46,859 nt of DNA from an uncultured Bacteroidaceae bacterium (lineage in GTDB: Bacteria > Bacteroidota > Bacteroidia > Bacteroidales > Bacteroidaceae), in assembly GCA_905233465.1 (NCBI GenBank), contig CAJOEI010000023.1, forward strand, positions 1-46,859, given 5' to 3'. Positions 33,438-41,378 of this stretch are shown here, one piece after another. The notes beneath the pieces were generated by a model that saw only the letters and a program-made list of their open reading frames with translations, was not told where the DNA came from and searched no databases. The translations under genes were made by a program, and so were the position numbers. Positions within the stretch are counted from its first letter, which is position 1; each line of letters opens with the position of its first letter.

Positions 33438-36400
33438 TTACTTCACGAGCACCTTCTTACCGTTGACGATGTACAGTCCGCGCTGTGCCTTGCTCACGCG
33501 CTGGCCAGCGAGATTGAAGATCTGGGCATTGACCATTGAACTGTCCTCATTGTCAATTGCCTCAATGCCGTCTGTGGAACCGAAGTCGAAGCTCAGGAAG
33601 CCCTTAACACCACTACTACTACTGAGGTCGAGATAAGCCTTGCCTTCAGGAATGGTCACTCCGTCGCCAACCACGTTGAAGCCAACCACGTCGTTGAACT
33701 TAGACAAAGCCCAGTAGGAGCTGCCATCACCAGTCACTGTGCCGTCAGAGGAGCGGAGGAGGTTGCCACTTACGCTACTTGCTGACGATGTGCCACTAGT
33801 AAGTGTGTAGCTTCCTTCGGCAGCCTGGATGACAAGCGGAGTGCGGGCCGGAGCATCTGCAACCTCTTCAAGATGAATGGTATTCGTGTTGACTTGAGTT
33901 GCGATGTAAGCCGTTACACCTTCGGGGAAGCTAACGGGATTCACAGTGGTGTAGGTTGTATAGCCTGCATCGCCGACAGTAACAGACTCTGTGGGAGTGG
34001 CCTCGCCTGATTTCTCATAGAGGTAGATGTTGTCCTGACCGGTAAAATAGCAGGAGAAGAGAGTGTTTTGGCTATTATAGCGCATGATACGCGGATAACC
34101 GTCAGTGTTGGTGACATTTGGGGCTGTGATCACAGCCGCATTCTCATTATTAAAAGTAATAGTCCAAAGGCTCGTATTGCTAATGGTTGATTGATTCTTC
34201 AGGTAGTTTGAGCCAGCTACAGCATAGAGATATCCACTATTCGTTTCATCGTAAATGGTATAATATCCAGACGCATCGGGACCATAGATGACGAATTCAT
34301 AGACATCTGCAGAATTTACTGTTGCCGTTCCATTTTCAATTGTTACACCAACAGCGGCACGGTTATTGGTGTTTTGGGTACCCATTGCTTTATCTGTACC
34401 ATTGGTAATGATATAATGCTTACCTGAGGTAATAGCTGTTGCGAGAGTCCAAGTTGTGTTTTGGAACGGAGCAACATAAGCGGCCTGTGTCACAGTCACA
34501 TCTTTGGTAACGCTGCCATAGGTGAGGGTGATAGTACCTGTACGTGCGGCACCTGTATTGGCTGTGGTCGTGAAGGTCACCTTGCTATTTACGGCATCAA
34601 CGGTAACATTGGAAATCCAGTCAACATCCACCTTCTCTGCAGCAGTAAGAGAGCTACCATCAGGATTGCTAATGGTATAGGCAATCTCACCAGAAGTTGC
34701 CTCTGCTGTCAGTTCAACATCATCAGCATTGATAGTGGGATCAGTGCTAGGCAGGCTAAGCGTGATAGAGGCTCTTGACATTCTGCATTGTCCCGATCCA
34801 CTTCCTGTGAATATAACAGATGTTGCGTTACCAGTCCAGGTCTTGGTGTCAGACGTGTAAGTTCCCACATTGGCGGAAATTGTAGCTGTCCATGTGCCAT
34901 CGGCGGTCAATACTATTTTAGTAATGTTATACCCAGAAGGAGCCTCGAAGGTTAACTTATTGTTAGGATAGAATCGAATCTGGCTATCATTGATATAGTG
35001 ATTACCTGAACCGGCATAAGTAACCGTTACGTTATTCAAAGACCCGCTTACAGAATTTTCATCAGTAATGCCTGAAGCTGAACCGCCATAGTTTGTACCA
35101 AAGAAAGCATTGTTGAAGTTAATATCAAATGATGTCGGCTGAACGTATGCATTAACAGTAATAGCCTGTGTGGTCGTCCTAACAACAGCGTTCTCAGTAT
35201 AGCTTACGGTGATTTCCGTATCACTTGTTGAGAGAGCCGTGTTTGGACTATATGTGCAGGAAGCCGTAACATCTTCTGTAGAAGTGTCAGAATACGTGGC
35301 TGTGACCACCATGCCTGTTGGGTCGAACGTCTCACCTTCATTGTAGGTGGTCTTGGTCGGCGCTGTGGTTACGGCAATGCTGCTGAGAACTAATGCGGGA
35401 TTAACGGTAATGGTGGCCGTAGCTTCACCTGCATTATAGGAACCACTTTCTGCCTGTTCTGCCTTTACGGTCACAGAGCCTTCGGCTGTTGCAGTCAGCG
35501 TAGAGCCTGAAAGGGTTGCATAGCCGCCTCCAGATGTAATGCTATAAGTAACTGCACCTGTGCTGTTGCTTGTGAACAGGGTGCTCAGGTCAAGCGTGTT
35601 GCCTACGCGTACACTTCCGTTGTTGAAAGTAATGGTGGGATTTACCTTAGCGACGACAATCTGGCTCTGCTCATAAACGGCTATCTGCTTGGTCGTGCTA
35701 TAAATGGCAGGATGTGCGGTCACGGTGACAATATCATTAACAGTAGTCGTGAGCGTTGCATAAGAGTTCTGGTCGCGTAAGACAATAGAAGAACCGCTTT
35801 GCTCAATCGTAGAGTTCTTGCTGGAGAATGCACTGGTGACGGTAGCGCCTACAATCTTCACATAACGTGAGAGATAGCTTGTATAGTTGCTCTCCAATGT
35901 TGCAATAGTAACCTCCGCAGGTGTTACGGTATTGCCTGTAGTCTTGGTGTAGCCAGTTTGCAGCGTGATATCGGTCACTTCAGGAAGGTTATTATACACA
36001 GTATATGTCACATCAGCCGTACCAGTAATTTTATCACCAACAGCCAAAGAGCCTGCACAACCATAGAGTAAAACTGCACCGCTGGCATCTTCAAGATAAG
36101 CATTTGTGCCATGGACGTAAGTAACCAATGCATCAGTGAGTGATACAGTATAATTTCCGGCTGCTTTTGCTGTAAGCGCAGCAATATTGGTTATAGGCGA
36201 GCTGTCTGTAACGGTAACAGTGAAAGTCTTCGATCCGGCATCGTAGGTGGCATCTGCAGCCTGACTGATAGTAATGGTCTGTGCGCTCGGTGTAACAGCC
36301 GTTGGAGTCACGGTAATGGTATTACCACTCACACTTGTTGTAACATAACCTGTGCCACCGCTTACTGTCACAGCACCTGTACTGGATGTCGTATAGCTGA

Positions 36401-37064
36401 CGGTCTGAGCAGTAGCATTATTGTAAAGATCAAAGTTCAATGCAACGGGAGCATCTGTAATTGCGAGGTCAGAAGTTAAGAGGGAGGAACCACCACCTGC
36501 TTCTTCATATGTGACTGAAATCTCTGAAATACAAATGGCAGCTTTTGCACTTGAACTAATAGTAAATGTCAGAGCATCGCTGTTACCTAATGTTACAGGA
36601 AGATTTACATTTGCACTATATGGTGTTGATGGTGTTGAATTTGTCTTAACCAAAGATGCATTTGAAAGGATTGAAGTACTTCCAGCTGTAATTGTCAAAG
36701 ATGGTCCTGTATTTGACATACAAAAACCAGTCAAAGATGCTGCAGTAATTTTCTTTCCTGCAAAAGCTGTTGTGGAAATAGTTACTTGAGTTGCAGGATT
36801 ATTCTTTGAACCAATCTGAGCATACGTTGTATTAGCTGTTACTGAAGTTGTGCCTGTTACAGAAGTACTCCAAGTAACTGTAGCGTGAGTAAGTGAAGAT
36901 ACCGTGGTAGCTGTCCAGTGTACATTATTTGAACCATTGTTTGAGCTATCAATCGTCATAGAATAAGTGGTCTCTCCCCACACCGTTCCCGTGCATAGTG
37001 TGACGAGCATTGCTGTGAGCATAATGGCTCGCAGCCTAAAAGAATTGAGTAGTTTTTGTTTCAT
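33438..37064 (-). CDS. Very large exported multidomain protein with Ig-like, DUF5689/OB-like, BACON and sorting domains
   Basis: The 1208-residue protein has a signal peptide (MKQKLLNSFRLRAIMLTAMLVTLCTGTVWG). Regions in order: a beta domain (~32-190), Ig-like repeats (~195-290), a DUF5689/OB-like region (~295-470, VSLTDALVTYVHGTNAYLEDASGAVLLYG), a Big2-type Ig domain (~475-555), a Big_3/4-type domain (YNEGETFDPTGMVVTATYSD), a jelly-roll region, a BACON-like domain closing in VTVTQAAY, an RICIN-like or CBM-like region (HYIITNGTDKAMGTQNTNN, GYLYAVAGSNYL), the GYTTYTTVNPVSFP domain, and the sorting tail FNLAGQRVSKAQRGLYIVNGKKVLVK. No catalytic domain is recognised. Its C-terminal third parallels the nuclease at 28830. 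It is likely a surface adhesin or carbohydrate-binding protein. Confidence 0.8.
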   Translation of the reverse strand: MKQKLLNSFRLRAIMLTAMLVTLCTGTVWGETTYSMTIDSSNNGSNNVHWTATTVSSLTHATVTWSTSVTGTTSVTANTTYAQIGSKNNPATQVTISTTAFAGKKITAASLTGFCMSNTGPSLTITAGSTSILSNASLVKTNSTPSTPYSANVNLPVTLGNSDALTFTISSSAKAAICISEISVTYEEAGGGSSLLTSDLAITDAPVALNFDLYNNATAQTVSYTTSSTGAVTVSGGTGYVTTSVSGNTITVTPTAVTPSAQTITISQAADATYDAGSKTFTVTVTDSSPITNIAALTAKAAGNYTVSLTDALVTYVHGTNAYLEDASGAVLLYGCAGSLAVGDKITGTADVTYTVYNNLPEVTDITLQTGYTKTTGNTVTPAEVTIATLESNYTSYLSRYVKIVGATVTSAFSSKNSTIEQSGSSIVLRDQNSYATLTTTVNDIVTVTAHPAIYSTTKQIAVYEQSQIVVAKVNPTITFNNGSVRVGNTLDLSTLFTSNSTGAVTYSITSGGGYATLSGSTLTATAEGSVTVKAEQAESGSYNAGEATATITVNPALVLSSIAVTTAPTKTTYNEGETFDPTGMVVTATYSDTSTEDVTASCTYSPNTALSTSDTEITVSYTENAVVRTTTQAITVNAYVQPTSFDINFNNAFFGTNYGGSASGITDENSVSGSLNNVTVTYAGSGNHYINDSQIRFYPNNKLTFEAPSGYNITKIVLTADGTWTATISANVGTYTSDTKTWTGNATSVIFTGSGSGQCRMSRASITLSLPSTDPTINADDVELTAEATSGEIAYTISNPDGSSLTAAEKVDVDWISNVTVDAVNSKVTFTTTANTGAARTGTITLTYGSVTKDVTVTQAAYVAPFQNTTWTLATAITSGKHYIITNGTDKAMGTQNTNNRAAVGVTIENGTATVNSADVYEFVIYGPDASGYYTIYDETNSGYLYAVAGSNYLKNQSTISNTSLWTITFNNENAAVITAPNVTNTDGYPRIMRYNSQNTLFSCYFTGQDNIYLYEKSGEATPTESVTVGDAGYTTYTTVNPVSFPEGVTAYIATQVNTNTIHLEEVADAPARTPLVIQAAEGSYTLTSGTSSASSVSGNLLRSSDGTVTGDGSSYWALSKFNDVVGFNVVGDGVTIPEGKAYLDLSSSSGVKGFLSFDFGSTDGIEAIDNEDSSMVNAQIFNLAGQRVSKAQRGLYIVNGKKVLVK

Positions 37065-37109
37065 GAGTTTGTTGTTATTTAGTTTGTTGATTACTTTTTA
37101 TTGTTTTCT

Positions 37110-37140
37110 TTTGTTTGTAACCGATTTCTGTGTAATTTTG
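37110..37140 (+). promoter_or_regulatory. Consensus Bacteroidota promoter of the toxin-antitoxin pair
   Basis: TTTG (37110-37113), a spacer of exactly 19 bases and TAATTTTG (37133-37140) match the -33/-7 consensus. The antitoxin ATG lies 28 bases further. The divergent 1208-residue gene starts at 37064, so the region serves both directions. Confidence 0.75.
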
Positions 37141-37168
37141 CGGCGCAAAACATTAATCATTGATAATT

Positions 37169-37438
37169 ATGTCAACTCTCGCATTGAATAGAGTATGGAG
37201 CTATCTTCAGGGACTTGCCCTCTCGCAGAGCGATCGTGAGTGGCTGGCAGGTAAGCTGCTGGAGCCAACGTATAGTGTTGACCCATTTGTCGTTAGCCCT
37301 TCTGGAGATCCATTCTTTGCAGACTCGCGTAATGTGAAGGCTGTTGAGGAGGACATTGCTGCAGTTCATCGTCCAGAAGCCAAGTTTACGCGGTTGGCCA
37401 GCAAGGAGGATATCATGTCCATGATTGATACGTTGTAG
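37169..37438 (+). CDS. Antitoxin of a YoeB/RelE-type pair
   Basis: The 89-residue product starts MSTLALNRVWSYLQGLALSQSDREWLAGKLLE, a helical N-terminus typical of small antitoxins that precede RelE/YoeB toxins in Bacteroidales, and ends in an acidic helix (SKEDIMSMIDTL). The ATG at 37169 was chosen over an upstream TTG because of the promoter position. The toxin gene follows after 3 bases. It should bind and neutralise the toxin and autoregulate the promoter at 37110. Confidence 0.8.
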   Translation: MSTLALNRVWSYLQGLALSQSDREWLAGKLLEPTYSVDPFVVSPSGDPFFADSRNVKAVEEDIAAVHRPEAKFTRLASKEDIMSMIDTL

Positions 37439-37441
37439 GTC

Positions 37442-37723
37442 ATGGCTTACGTTGTTCTTCTCTCCGAGGCTGCAAAGACGGAACTGGCCAAAATCAAGAA
37501 GAGTGGTGATAAGGCGACCGTCAGAAAGATAGCCACTATGCTTGTTGAGTTGCAGGAACATCCACGAACAGGAACTGGGCAGGTTGAGCATCTGCGACAT
37601 TTCGTGTTCCCAGAGACGTGGTCTCGTCGCATCAACAAGCACTATCGGTTGATATACGAGATTCATGATGTGGAAATTTATGTCTCTGTGATTTCCTTGC
37701 GTTCGCATTACGGCGACAAATAA
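37442..37723 (+). CDS. YoeB/Txe-family mRNA interferase toxin
   Basis: The 93-residue protein has the RelE-fold pattern with the YoeB-type C-terminus: LSEAAKTELAKIKKSG, VELQEHPRTGTGQVEHLRH, WSRRINKHYRLIYEI and the closing ISLRSHYGDK. The conserved arginines and terminal His-Tyr of YoeB (ribosome-dependent mRNA cleavage) are present. The length is standard. It pairs with the gene at 37169. A remnant of an exported-protein gene lies immediately downstream in the opposite orientation, so the pair may have been inserted there. Confidence 0.88.
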   Translation: MAYVVLLSEAAKTELAKIKKSGDKATVRKIATMLVELQEHPRTGTGQVEHLRHFVFPETWSRRINKHYRLIYEIHDVEIYVSVISLRSHYGDK

Positions 37724-37741
37724 GCCATCTACTTCCTTCTC

Positions 37742-37852
37742 CTTATTCAAACGCTTTGCGCTTGCGGGGAGCGTAAACGCAACAATGGCTAAGAGCAAGA
37801 AGGTTCTTAGGCTGACAGAGTGAATATATGTGTGGAGTAGTTTTTGTTTCAT
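37742..37852 (-). pseudogene. Remnant 5' end of an exported-protein gene (signal peptide only)
   Basis: On the minus strand the frame reads MKQKLLHTYIHSVSLRTFLL then LAIVAFTLPASAKRLNK, a good signal peptide with an ASA cleavage site. MKQKLL is also the start of the 1208-residue protein at 37064. Beyond ~37742 the frame runs antisense through the YoeB gene and has no protein-like character. A near-consensus box (TACCTTCG on the minus strand, 37869-37876) precedes it. The simplest reading is that the rest of the gene was lost or displaced by the toxin-antitoxin pair. Confidence 0.45.
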
Positions 37853-37981
37853 TGCGGTTTGGATTCAAACCGGCGCGAAGGTACGGATTTTTTCCTTCTC
37901 TTGCAAGAAAAGAAAAAAGAAAGTGGAGGGGGTGACGCATTTATCAACATAGGTCAAGGGGAAGGGCAACATCGAAAAACG

Positions 37982-38089
37982 CGGTTATGATAACATCGAA
38001 AAACACGAAAGACGCGAAAGGACGGCCTGCAGCATCGGTTATGGCAACATCGAAAGACACGAAAGACACAAAAGGACGACATACATCCC
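37982..38089. repeat. 54-bp direct repeat, two units
   Basis: Two units starting CGGTTATG (37982 and 38036) are similar over 54 bases, with AACATCGAAA and CACGAAAGAC words; a partial third unit precedes them (about 37964). The 37853-38224 gap holds these, the palindromes at 38107-38153 and AT-rich GAATTATGAATT words before the creatininase stop codon; no gene is seen. Confidence 0.65.
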
Positions 38090-38106
38090 CATAGGGGCAT
38101 TATAGA

Positions 38107-38153
38107 GGTAGCCAGCCGATCGGCTGGCTACCATTATCTGATGCCTAGGCATC
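38107..38153. repeat. Palindrome pair GGTAGCCAGCC / GATGCC
   Basis: A perfect 26-bp palindrome (38107-38132, half-site GGTAGCCAGCCGA) is followed by a perfect 14-bp palindrome GATGCCTAGGCATC (38140-38153). The same two words recur in the cluster at 39314-39475, so they form a dispersed palindromic element. It may act as bidirectional terminator of the minus-strand creatininase gene. Confidence 0.75.
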
Positions 38154-38224
38154 CCAGAGTGAATTGTGTTCAAGTTTCGGAAGTATGAATTGTGAATTAT
38201 GAATTATGAATTGTGAATTATGAA

Positions 38225-38998
38225 TTACTTTTCGTAGAGTTCTTCGACGGTGGTGACGGCGGCGAGCTCATGGCAGAGCTGTGCGTAGCGCTCGGCTACG
38301 GCAAGGGCGAAGCGGCGGCCTTTCTCGGCTGTGGCGAGATGGGGATTGCCGATGCCGGTGTCGGAGGTGGTGAGGGACCAGTGGCGGGGCAGCCAGGCTA
38401 CCTTCTGGCGCAGCGAGGGCAGGGCGAAGGGATGTGCCTGGCCCGGGCCGGCATCCTCGAGGCGTACGAGTTCGGGGTGGTAGTGCATCATCACGGATGT
38501 CTCAAGCTCGTCGGCGTGGTCGCCGGGCTCGTCGAACCATTCCTTGGCGGGCAGGACGGTGAACCACTCGCTGGAGAGCAGCATGAAGTCGGGGTATTGC
38601 ACGGCGAGGTCGCGGATGATGCCCTTAAAGCTGTTGCCTCCGTGGCCGTTGACAATGAGGAGCTTGCGCATGCCCTGGTGGTGGAGCGACGCCACGATGT
38701 CGAAGAGCAGGGCACGCTGTGTGGTCTCGCTGTAGTGGATGCAGAAGGGCAGGTCGCGCTGCCCGGGGTTCTGTGCTCCCATGCAGAGGGGCGGGAGCAC
38801 CATGACGCGTGTGCCGAAGCGCTCCAGAGCGAGCTCGGCGGCGCTGACGGCGACGTCGTGCGAGAGGATGGCGTCGGTGAGGTAGGGCAGATGGAGATTG
38901 TGGGGCTCTGTGGCTCCCCATGGCAGGATGGCCATGTCGTAGGTGTGCTGACGCACAACGCCGTAGGGCGCGATGGAGAGGTCGAGGGAACGGGACAT
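38225..38998 (-). CDS. Creatininase-family amidohydrolase
   Basis: The 257-residue protein has the creatininase metal-binding pattern: GATEPHNLHLPYLTD (E31, H33, H36, D42), VNGHGGN (H119) and GDHADELETSVMM (H161, E164/E166). Members hydrolyse cyclic amides such as creatinine, or act in other pathways on formamide-like substrates; the exact substrate cannot be told. It is cytoplasmic and of standard length. It stands alone between palindromic and tandem repeats, so no operon context helps. Confidence 0.88.
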   Translation of the reverse strand: MSRSLDLSIAPYGVVRQHTYDMAILPWGATEPHNLHLPYLTDAILSHDVAVSAAELALERFGTRVMVLPPLCMGAQNPGQRDLPFCIHYSETTQRALLFDIVASLHHQGMRKLLIVNGHGGNSFKGIIRDLAVQYPDFMLLSSEWFTVLPAKEWFDEPGDHADELETSVMMHYHPELVRLEDAGPGQAHPFALPSLRQKVAWLPRHWSLTTSDTGIGNPHLATAEKGRRFALAVAERYAQLCHELAAVTTVEELYEK

Positions 38999-39016
38999 AA
39001 GAGTTGAAAGTTTATA

Positions 39017-39290
39017 GTTTAAAGTCAGTTTAATGGTTTAATGGTTTAATGGTTTAAGAGTTTAATGCTTTAATGGTTTAATGGTTTAATGGTTTAAGGG
39101 GTTTAAGGGTTTCGGAGTTTAAGGGGTTTAAGGGGTTTAAGAGTTTAAGGGGTTTAAGAGTTTAAGAGTTTAAGGGTTTAAGAGAGTTTAATGGTTTAAG
39201 AGTTTAAGGGTTTAAGGGTTTAAGGGTTTAAGGGTTTAAGGGGTTTAAGAGAGTTTAAGGGTTTAAGAGTTTAAGAGTTTAAAGTTTCAT
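39017..39290. repeat. Tandem array of ~30 GGTTTAAT/GGGTTTAAG/GAGTTTAAG units
   Basis: About thirty 8-10 base units with core TTTAA fill 270 bases upstream of the creatininase start. The first part is mainly GGTTTAAT, later parts GGGTTTAAG and GAGTTTAAG. No gene or promoter box is seen within it. Such an array could vary in length between strains and alter the spacing of the promoter of the downstream minus-strand gene. Confidence 0.85.
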
Positions 39291-39313
39291 ATTTCATGTT
39301 TATGGCTTTAGAT

Positions 39314-39502
39314 GATGCCGTAGGCATCTGATAGGGGTAGCCAGCCATTTCAATGGCTGGTATTCTGGTGGATATAGAATAGCGTGCCGTAGGTACGCGA
39401 TATGGATTTGATGTCGCGTACCTAAAGGCACGCATACCTTTGGACTCGTTATACCAGCCATAATGGCTGGCTACCATTGTCATGCCCTTACAGGGCAATT
39501 TT
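39314..39502. repeat. Nested palindrome cluster ending in an intrinsic terminator
   Basis: Elements in order: GATGCC-GTA-GGCATC (39314-39328), CCAGCCATT-TC-AATGGCTGG (39341-39360), a near-perfect hairpin of about 21 bp (39382-39433, arms GCGTGCC and GGCACGC at the ends), CCAGCCAT-A-ATGGCTGG (39454-39470), and a hairpin TGCCCT-TAC-AGGGCA followed by a T-run (39483-39503). An outer pair GGTAGCCAGCCATT (39336) / AATGGCTGGCTACC (39462) encloses most of it, so the whole may fold as one cruciform-like RNA or DNA structure. The rest of the gap up to 39590 has no gene. Confidence 0.75.
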
Positions 39503-39590
39503 TTGCGGGTCGATGCCATATTAAACTCTTCCCAAATGATTGATTCTTTTTGAGTAAATCTCGAAGTGAATGACGTTAACGGGTTGATTA

Positions 39591-39773
39591 TTATGGTTGT
39601 GATATTAATGATGGGTTGAGGTCTAAGGTGCCGCCGCGCCAGACGACGAAGGGCTCCTCGCACTGGAGGGGATGCCAGGAGAGGATTTGGCCGGTGAGGT
39701 CGTCGATGTCGACGACAGCGGGGCCGGTGAGGTGGCCTGATGGGAGGCGGAGATGGTTGTAGGCGAGGAGCAC
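39591..39773 (-). CDS. Small protein of unknown function
   Basis: The 60-residue product starts with GTG (39773) and reads MLLAYNHLRLPSGHLTGPAV, then VDIDDLTGQILSWHPLQCEEPFVVWRGGTLDLNP. The pattern of strands (a hydrophobic start, VDIDD turn, PFVVWRGGT close) looks like a folded small domain and not like a shadow frame. The family is not recognised with certainty. It lies upstream of the creatininase gene on the same strand with 590 bases of repeats between, so an operon is unlikely. Confidence 0.55.
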   Translation of the reverse strand: MLLAYNHLRLPSGHLTGPAVVDIDDLTGQILSWHPLQCEEPFVVWRGGTLDLNPSLISQP

Positions 39774-39895
39774 GATTATATTTACAATTTACGAATTTAC
39801 GAATTTACAATTTACAATTGATACAATTCACAATTCAATTCATAATTCAATTCATAATTCACAATTCATAATTCATAATGTTCAATGGTTGAAGG

Positions 39896-41227
39896 TTATA
39901 GAAATCCTCGGAAGAGGCTGAAGAGGTGGCCAAGGAGGCGGTGGCCGAAGTTGAAGCGGCGGCGGTAGTCCTTGTGTGTGAAGCCGATGCATGTCTGGCG
40001 GTCGGCATCGAAGATGTCAAGGAGCTGGCGGCAGGTGGTGGTGTCGATGATGAAGCTGTTGACTTCGTAGTCGTAGAGGAAGCTGCGGGCATCGAGGTTG
40101 GTGGAGCCTATGGTGCAGAACAGAGAGTCGATGACCATCGTCTTGGAATGGTAGAAGCCGTCGGTGTTGTAGTAGACGCGTGCGCCGCGCTTGGCGAGCT
40201 TCTTCATCTCAAGTGCGACGACATCGGGGGTGATGGGCACATCGCTCTTGGACGACACCATAATCTCTACGTCCACGCCCCGCTGCAGCGCGCGTCGCAG
40301 GGCGCGTCGGACGCTCTTGACGTTGGTGGGGTAGGGGTTGACAATCTGTATATGGCGTTGTGCGGCGTCTATGGCGGCTACGTAGGCTTGCCGCATGAGC
40401 TTGGAGTGGCGACCGGGACGGCGGTCGACGACACCGATGGTGGCAGTTGGCGGCCCACCCCCAGCCCCTCCCCAAGGGAGGTGAGTTTGTAGGTTGAAAG
40501 TTGAGTCGGCTGCGTCGGCGGGGGGCTGGCCGAAGCTGTTGTGCCACATGCGGGTGAAGACGGTGTCGTAGGCGGCTACTACGGGTCCGGTGAGGCGCAT
40601 GTGCATATCACGCCACTGACCGTAGCGGGGTCGGCCGTGGATGTAGTAGTCGGCAACGTTCATGCCGCCGGTGTAGCACACGCTGTGGTCTATGACCACC
40701 ACCTTGCGATGGTCGCGATGGTAGGCGTGGTTGATCCAGGGAAAGCGCAGTGGGTCGAAGACGCGGACGTCGATGCCCGTGGCGCGTATGTTGCGGAGAT
40801 GGCGTCGCCGCAGCGGAGCGTCGTTGCTCTTGTTGCCGAAGCTGTCGAACATAGCATTAACGGCCACACCCTGTGCTGCCTTCTCGCCGAGGATGTCAAA
40901 GAGCGCATTGCCGATGCTGTCGTTGCGGAAGTTGAAGTATTCGAGGTTGACCTGCTGCTGCGCACGCCGTATGTCTTCGAAGAGGAGCTGGAACTTGCGT
41001 TGGCCGGTGGTGATGAGCTCCACGGTGTTGCCCGTGGTGAAATGTATGCCCATCTGCTGGAGGGCGTGGCGCATCACGGTGTCGGAACGGACAGCGGAGG
41101 TGTCGGCCCAGTGCAGCTGCGGCGCAGGTGCGTCGTGCACGAGCAAACTGTCCTCTGCGTCAGTCTGTGCAGAGGCTGTGATGCTGAGTGCTGCAAGGAG
41201 TATGGAAAACGACGACCGGCATGTCAT
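39896..41227 (-). CDS. Exported phospholipase D / cardiolipin synthase-like protein with in-frame G4 repeat
   Basis: The 443-residue protein has a signal peptide (MTCRSSFSILLAALSITASAQ) and two HKD motifs: HRKVVVID (H173, K175, D180) and HSKTMVID (H360, K362, D367). These are the catalytic pairs of the phospholipase D family; bacterial members make cardiolipin or hydrolyse phospholipids. The ATG at 41227 is preferred over one at 41287 because a -7 box (41257-41264) lies between them. Between the motifs, residues ~242-260 (STFNLQTHLPWGGAGGG) are encoded by a dispersed intergenic repeat including a G-quadruplex motif, while the reading frame stays open. A signal peptide is unusual for a cardiolipin synthase. 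Confidence 0.88.
   Translation of the reverse strand: MTCRSSFSILLAALSITASAQTDAEDSLLVHDAPAPQLHWADTSAVRSDTVMRHALQQMGIHFTTGNTVELITTGQRKFQLLFEDIRRAQQQVNLEYFNFRNDSIGNALFDILGEKAAQGVAVNAMFDSFGNKSNDAPLRRRHLRNIRATGIDVRVFDPLRFPWINHAYHRDHRKVVVIDHSVCYTGGMNVADYYIHGRPRYGQWRDMHMRLTGPVVAAYDTVFTRMWHNSFGQPPADAADSTFNLQTHLPWGGAGGGPPTATIGVVDRRPGRHSKLMRQAYVAAIDAAQRHIQIVNPYPTNVKSVRRALRRALQRGVDVEIMVSSKSDVPITPDVVALEMKKLAKRGARVYYNTDGFYHSKTMVIDSLFCTIGSTNLDARSFLYDYEVNSFIIDTTTCRQLLDIFDADRQTCIGFTHKDYRRRFNFGHRLLGHLFSLFRGFL
40454..40473 (-). repeat. G-quadruplex-type repeat inside a coding sequence
   Basis: On the minus strand four G-runs (GGGG, GGGG, GGGGG, GGG) follow CCTCCCTT, the same element as at 28527, 28799 and 33184. 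It lies within the phospholipase D gene, with flanking TCAACTTTCAACCTACAAAC words of intergenic type. Confidence 0.8.
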
Positions 41228-41256
41228 GTGCGGCAGCAAATTGTGTTTTGGAGGCG

Positions 41257-41264
41257 CAAAATTA
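41257..41264 (-). promoter_or_regulatory. -7 promoter box for the phospholipase D gene
   Basis: TAATTTTG on the minus strand (TAnnTTTG) lies 30 bases before the chosen ATG at 41227 and decides that start. Confidence 0.65.
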
Positions 41265-41339
41265 GTGCAAAACGTCCATAACAGCAAGTTTTTATGTAAA
41301 AAAGGACAGAAAATGAGCGTTATTTTGCAGAAAAAGCAT

Positions 41340-41347
41340 TACTTTTG
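41340..41347 (+). promoter_or_regulatory. -7 promoter box for the maoC-dapA-ssb-gldE operon
   Basis: TACTTTTG matches TAnnTTTG and lies 32 bases before the MaoC ATG at 41379, divergent to the phospholipase D promoter. Confidence 0.65.
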
Positions 41348-41378
41348 CGCCCGAATTGCAACACCAAACACAATACGT

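Noticed and set aside
37172..37852. A 226-residue minus-strand protein
   Set aside because: Only the first ~37 residues look like protein; the rest is antisense to the toxin-antitoxin genes. Kept as a 5' remnant only.
38213..39007. A 264-residue plus-strand frame
   Set aside because: It is antisense to the creatininase gene, which has intact metal-binding motifs; the frame is a GC-rich shadow.
39017..39290. CRISPR array
   Set aside because: Units are 8-10 bases with no spacers and no cas genes nearby.
40541..41281. A 246-residue plus-strand frame
   Set aside because: It is antisense to the phospholipase D gene and has no protein-like features.
40731..41378. N-terminal extension of the MaoC protein
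   Set aside because: It runs antisense to the phospholipase D gene and across the promoter box at 41340.
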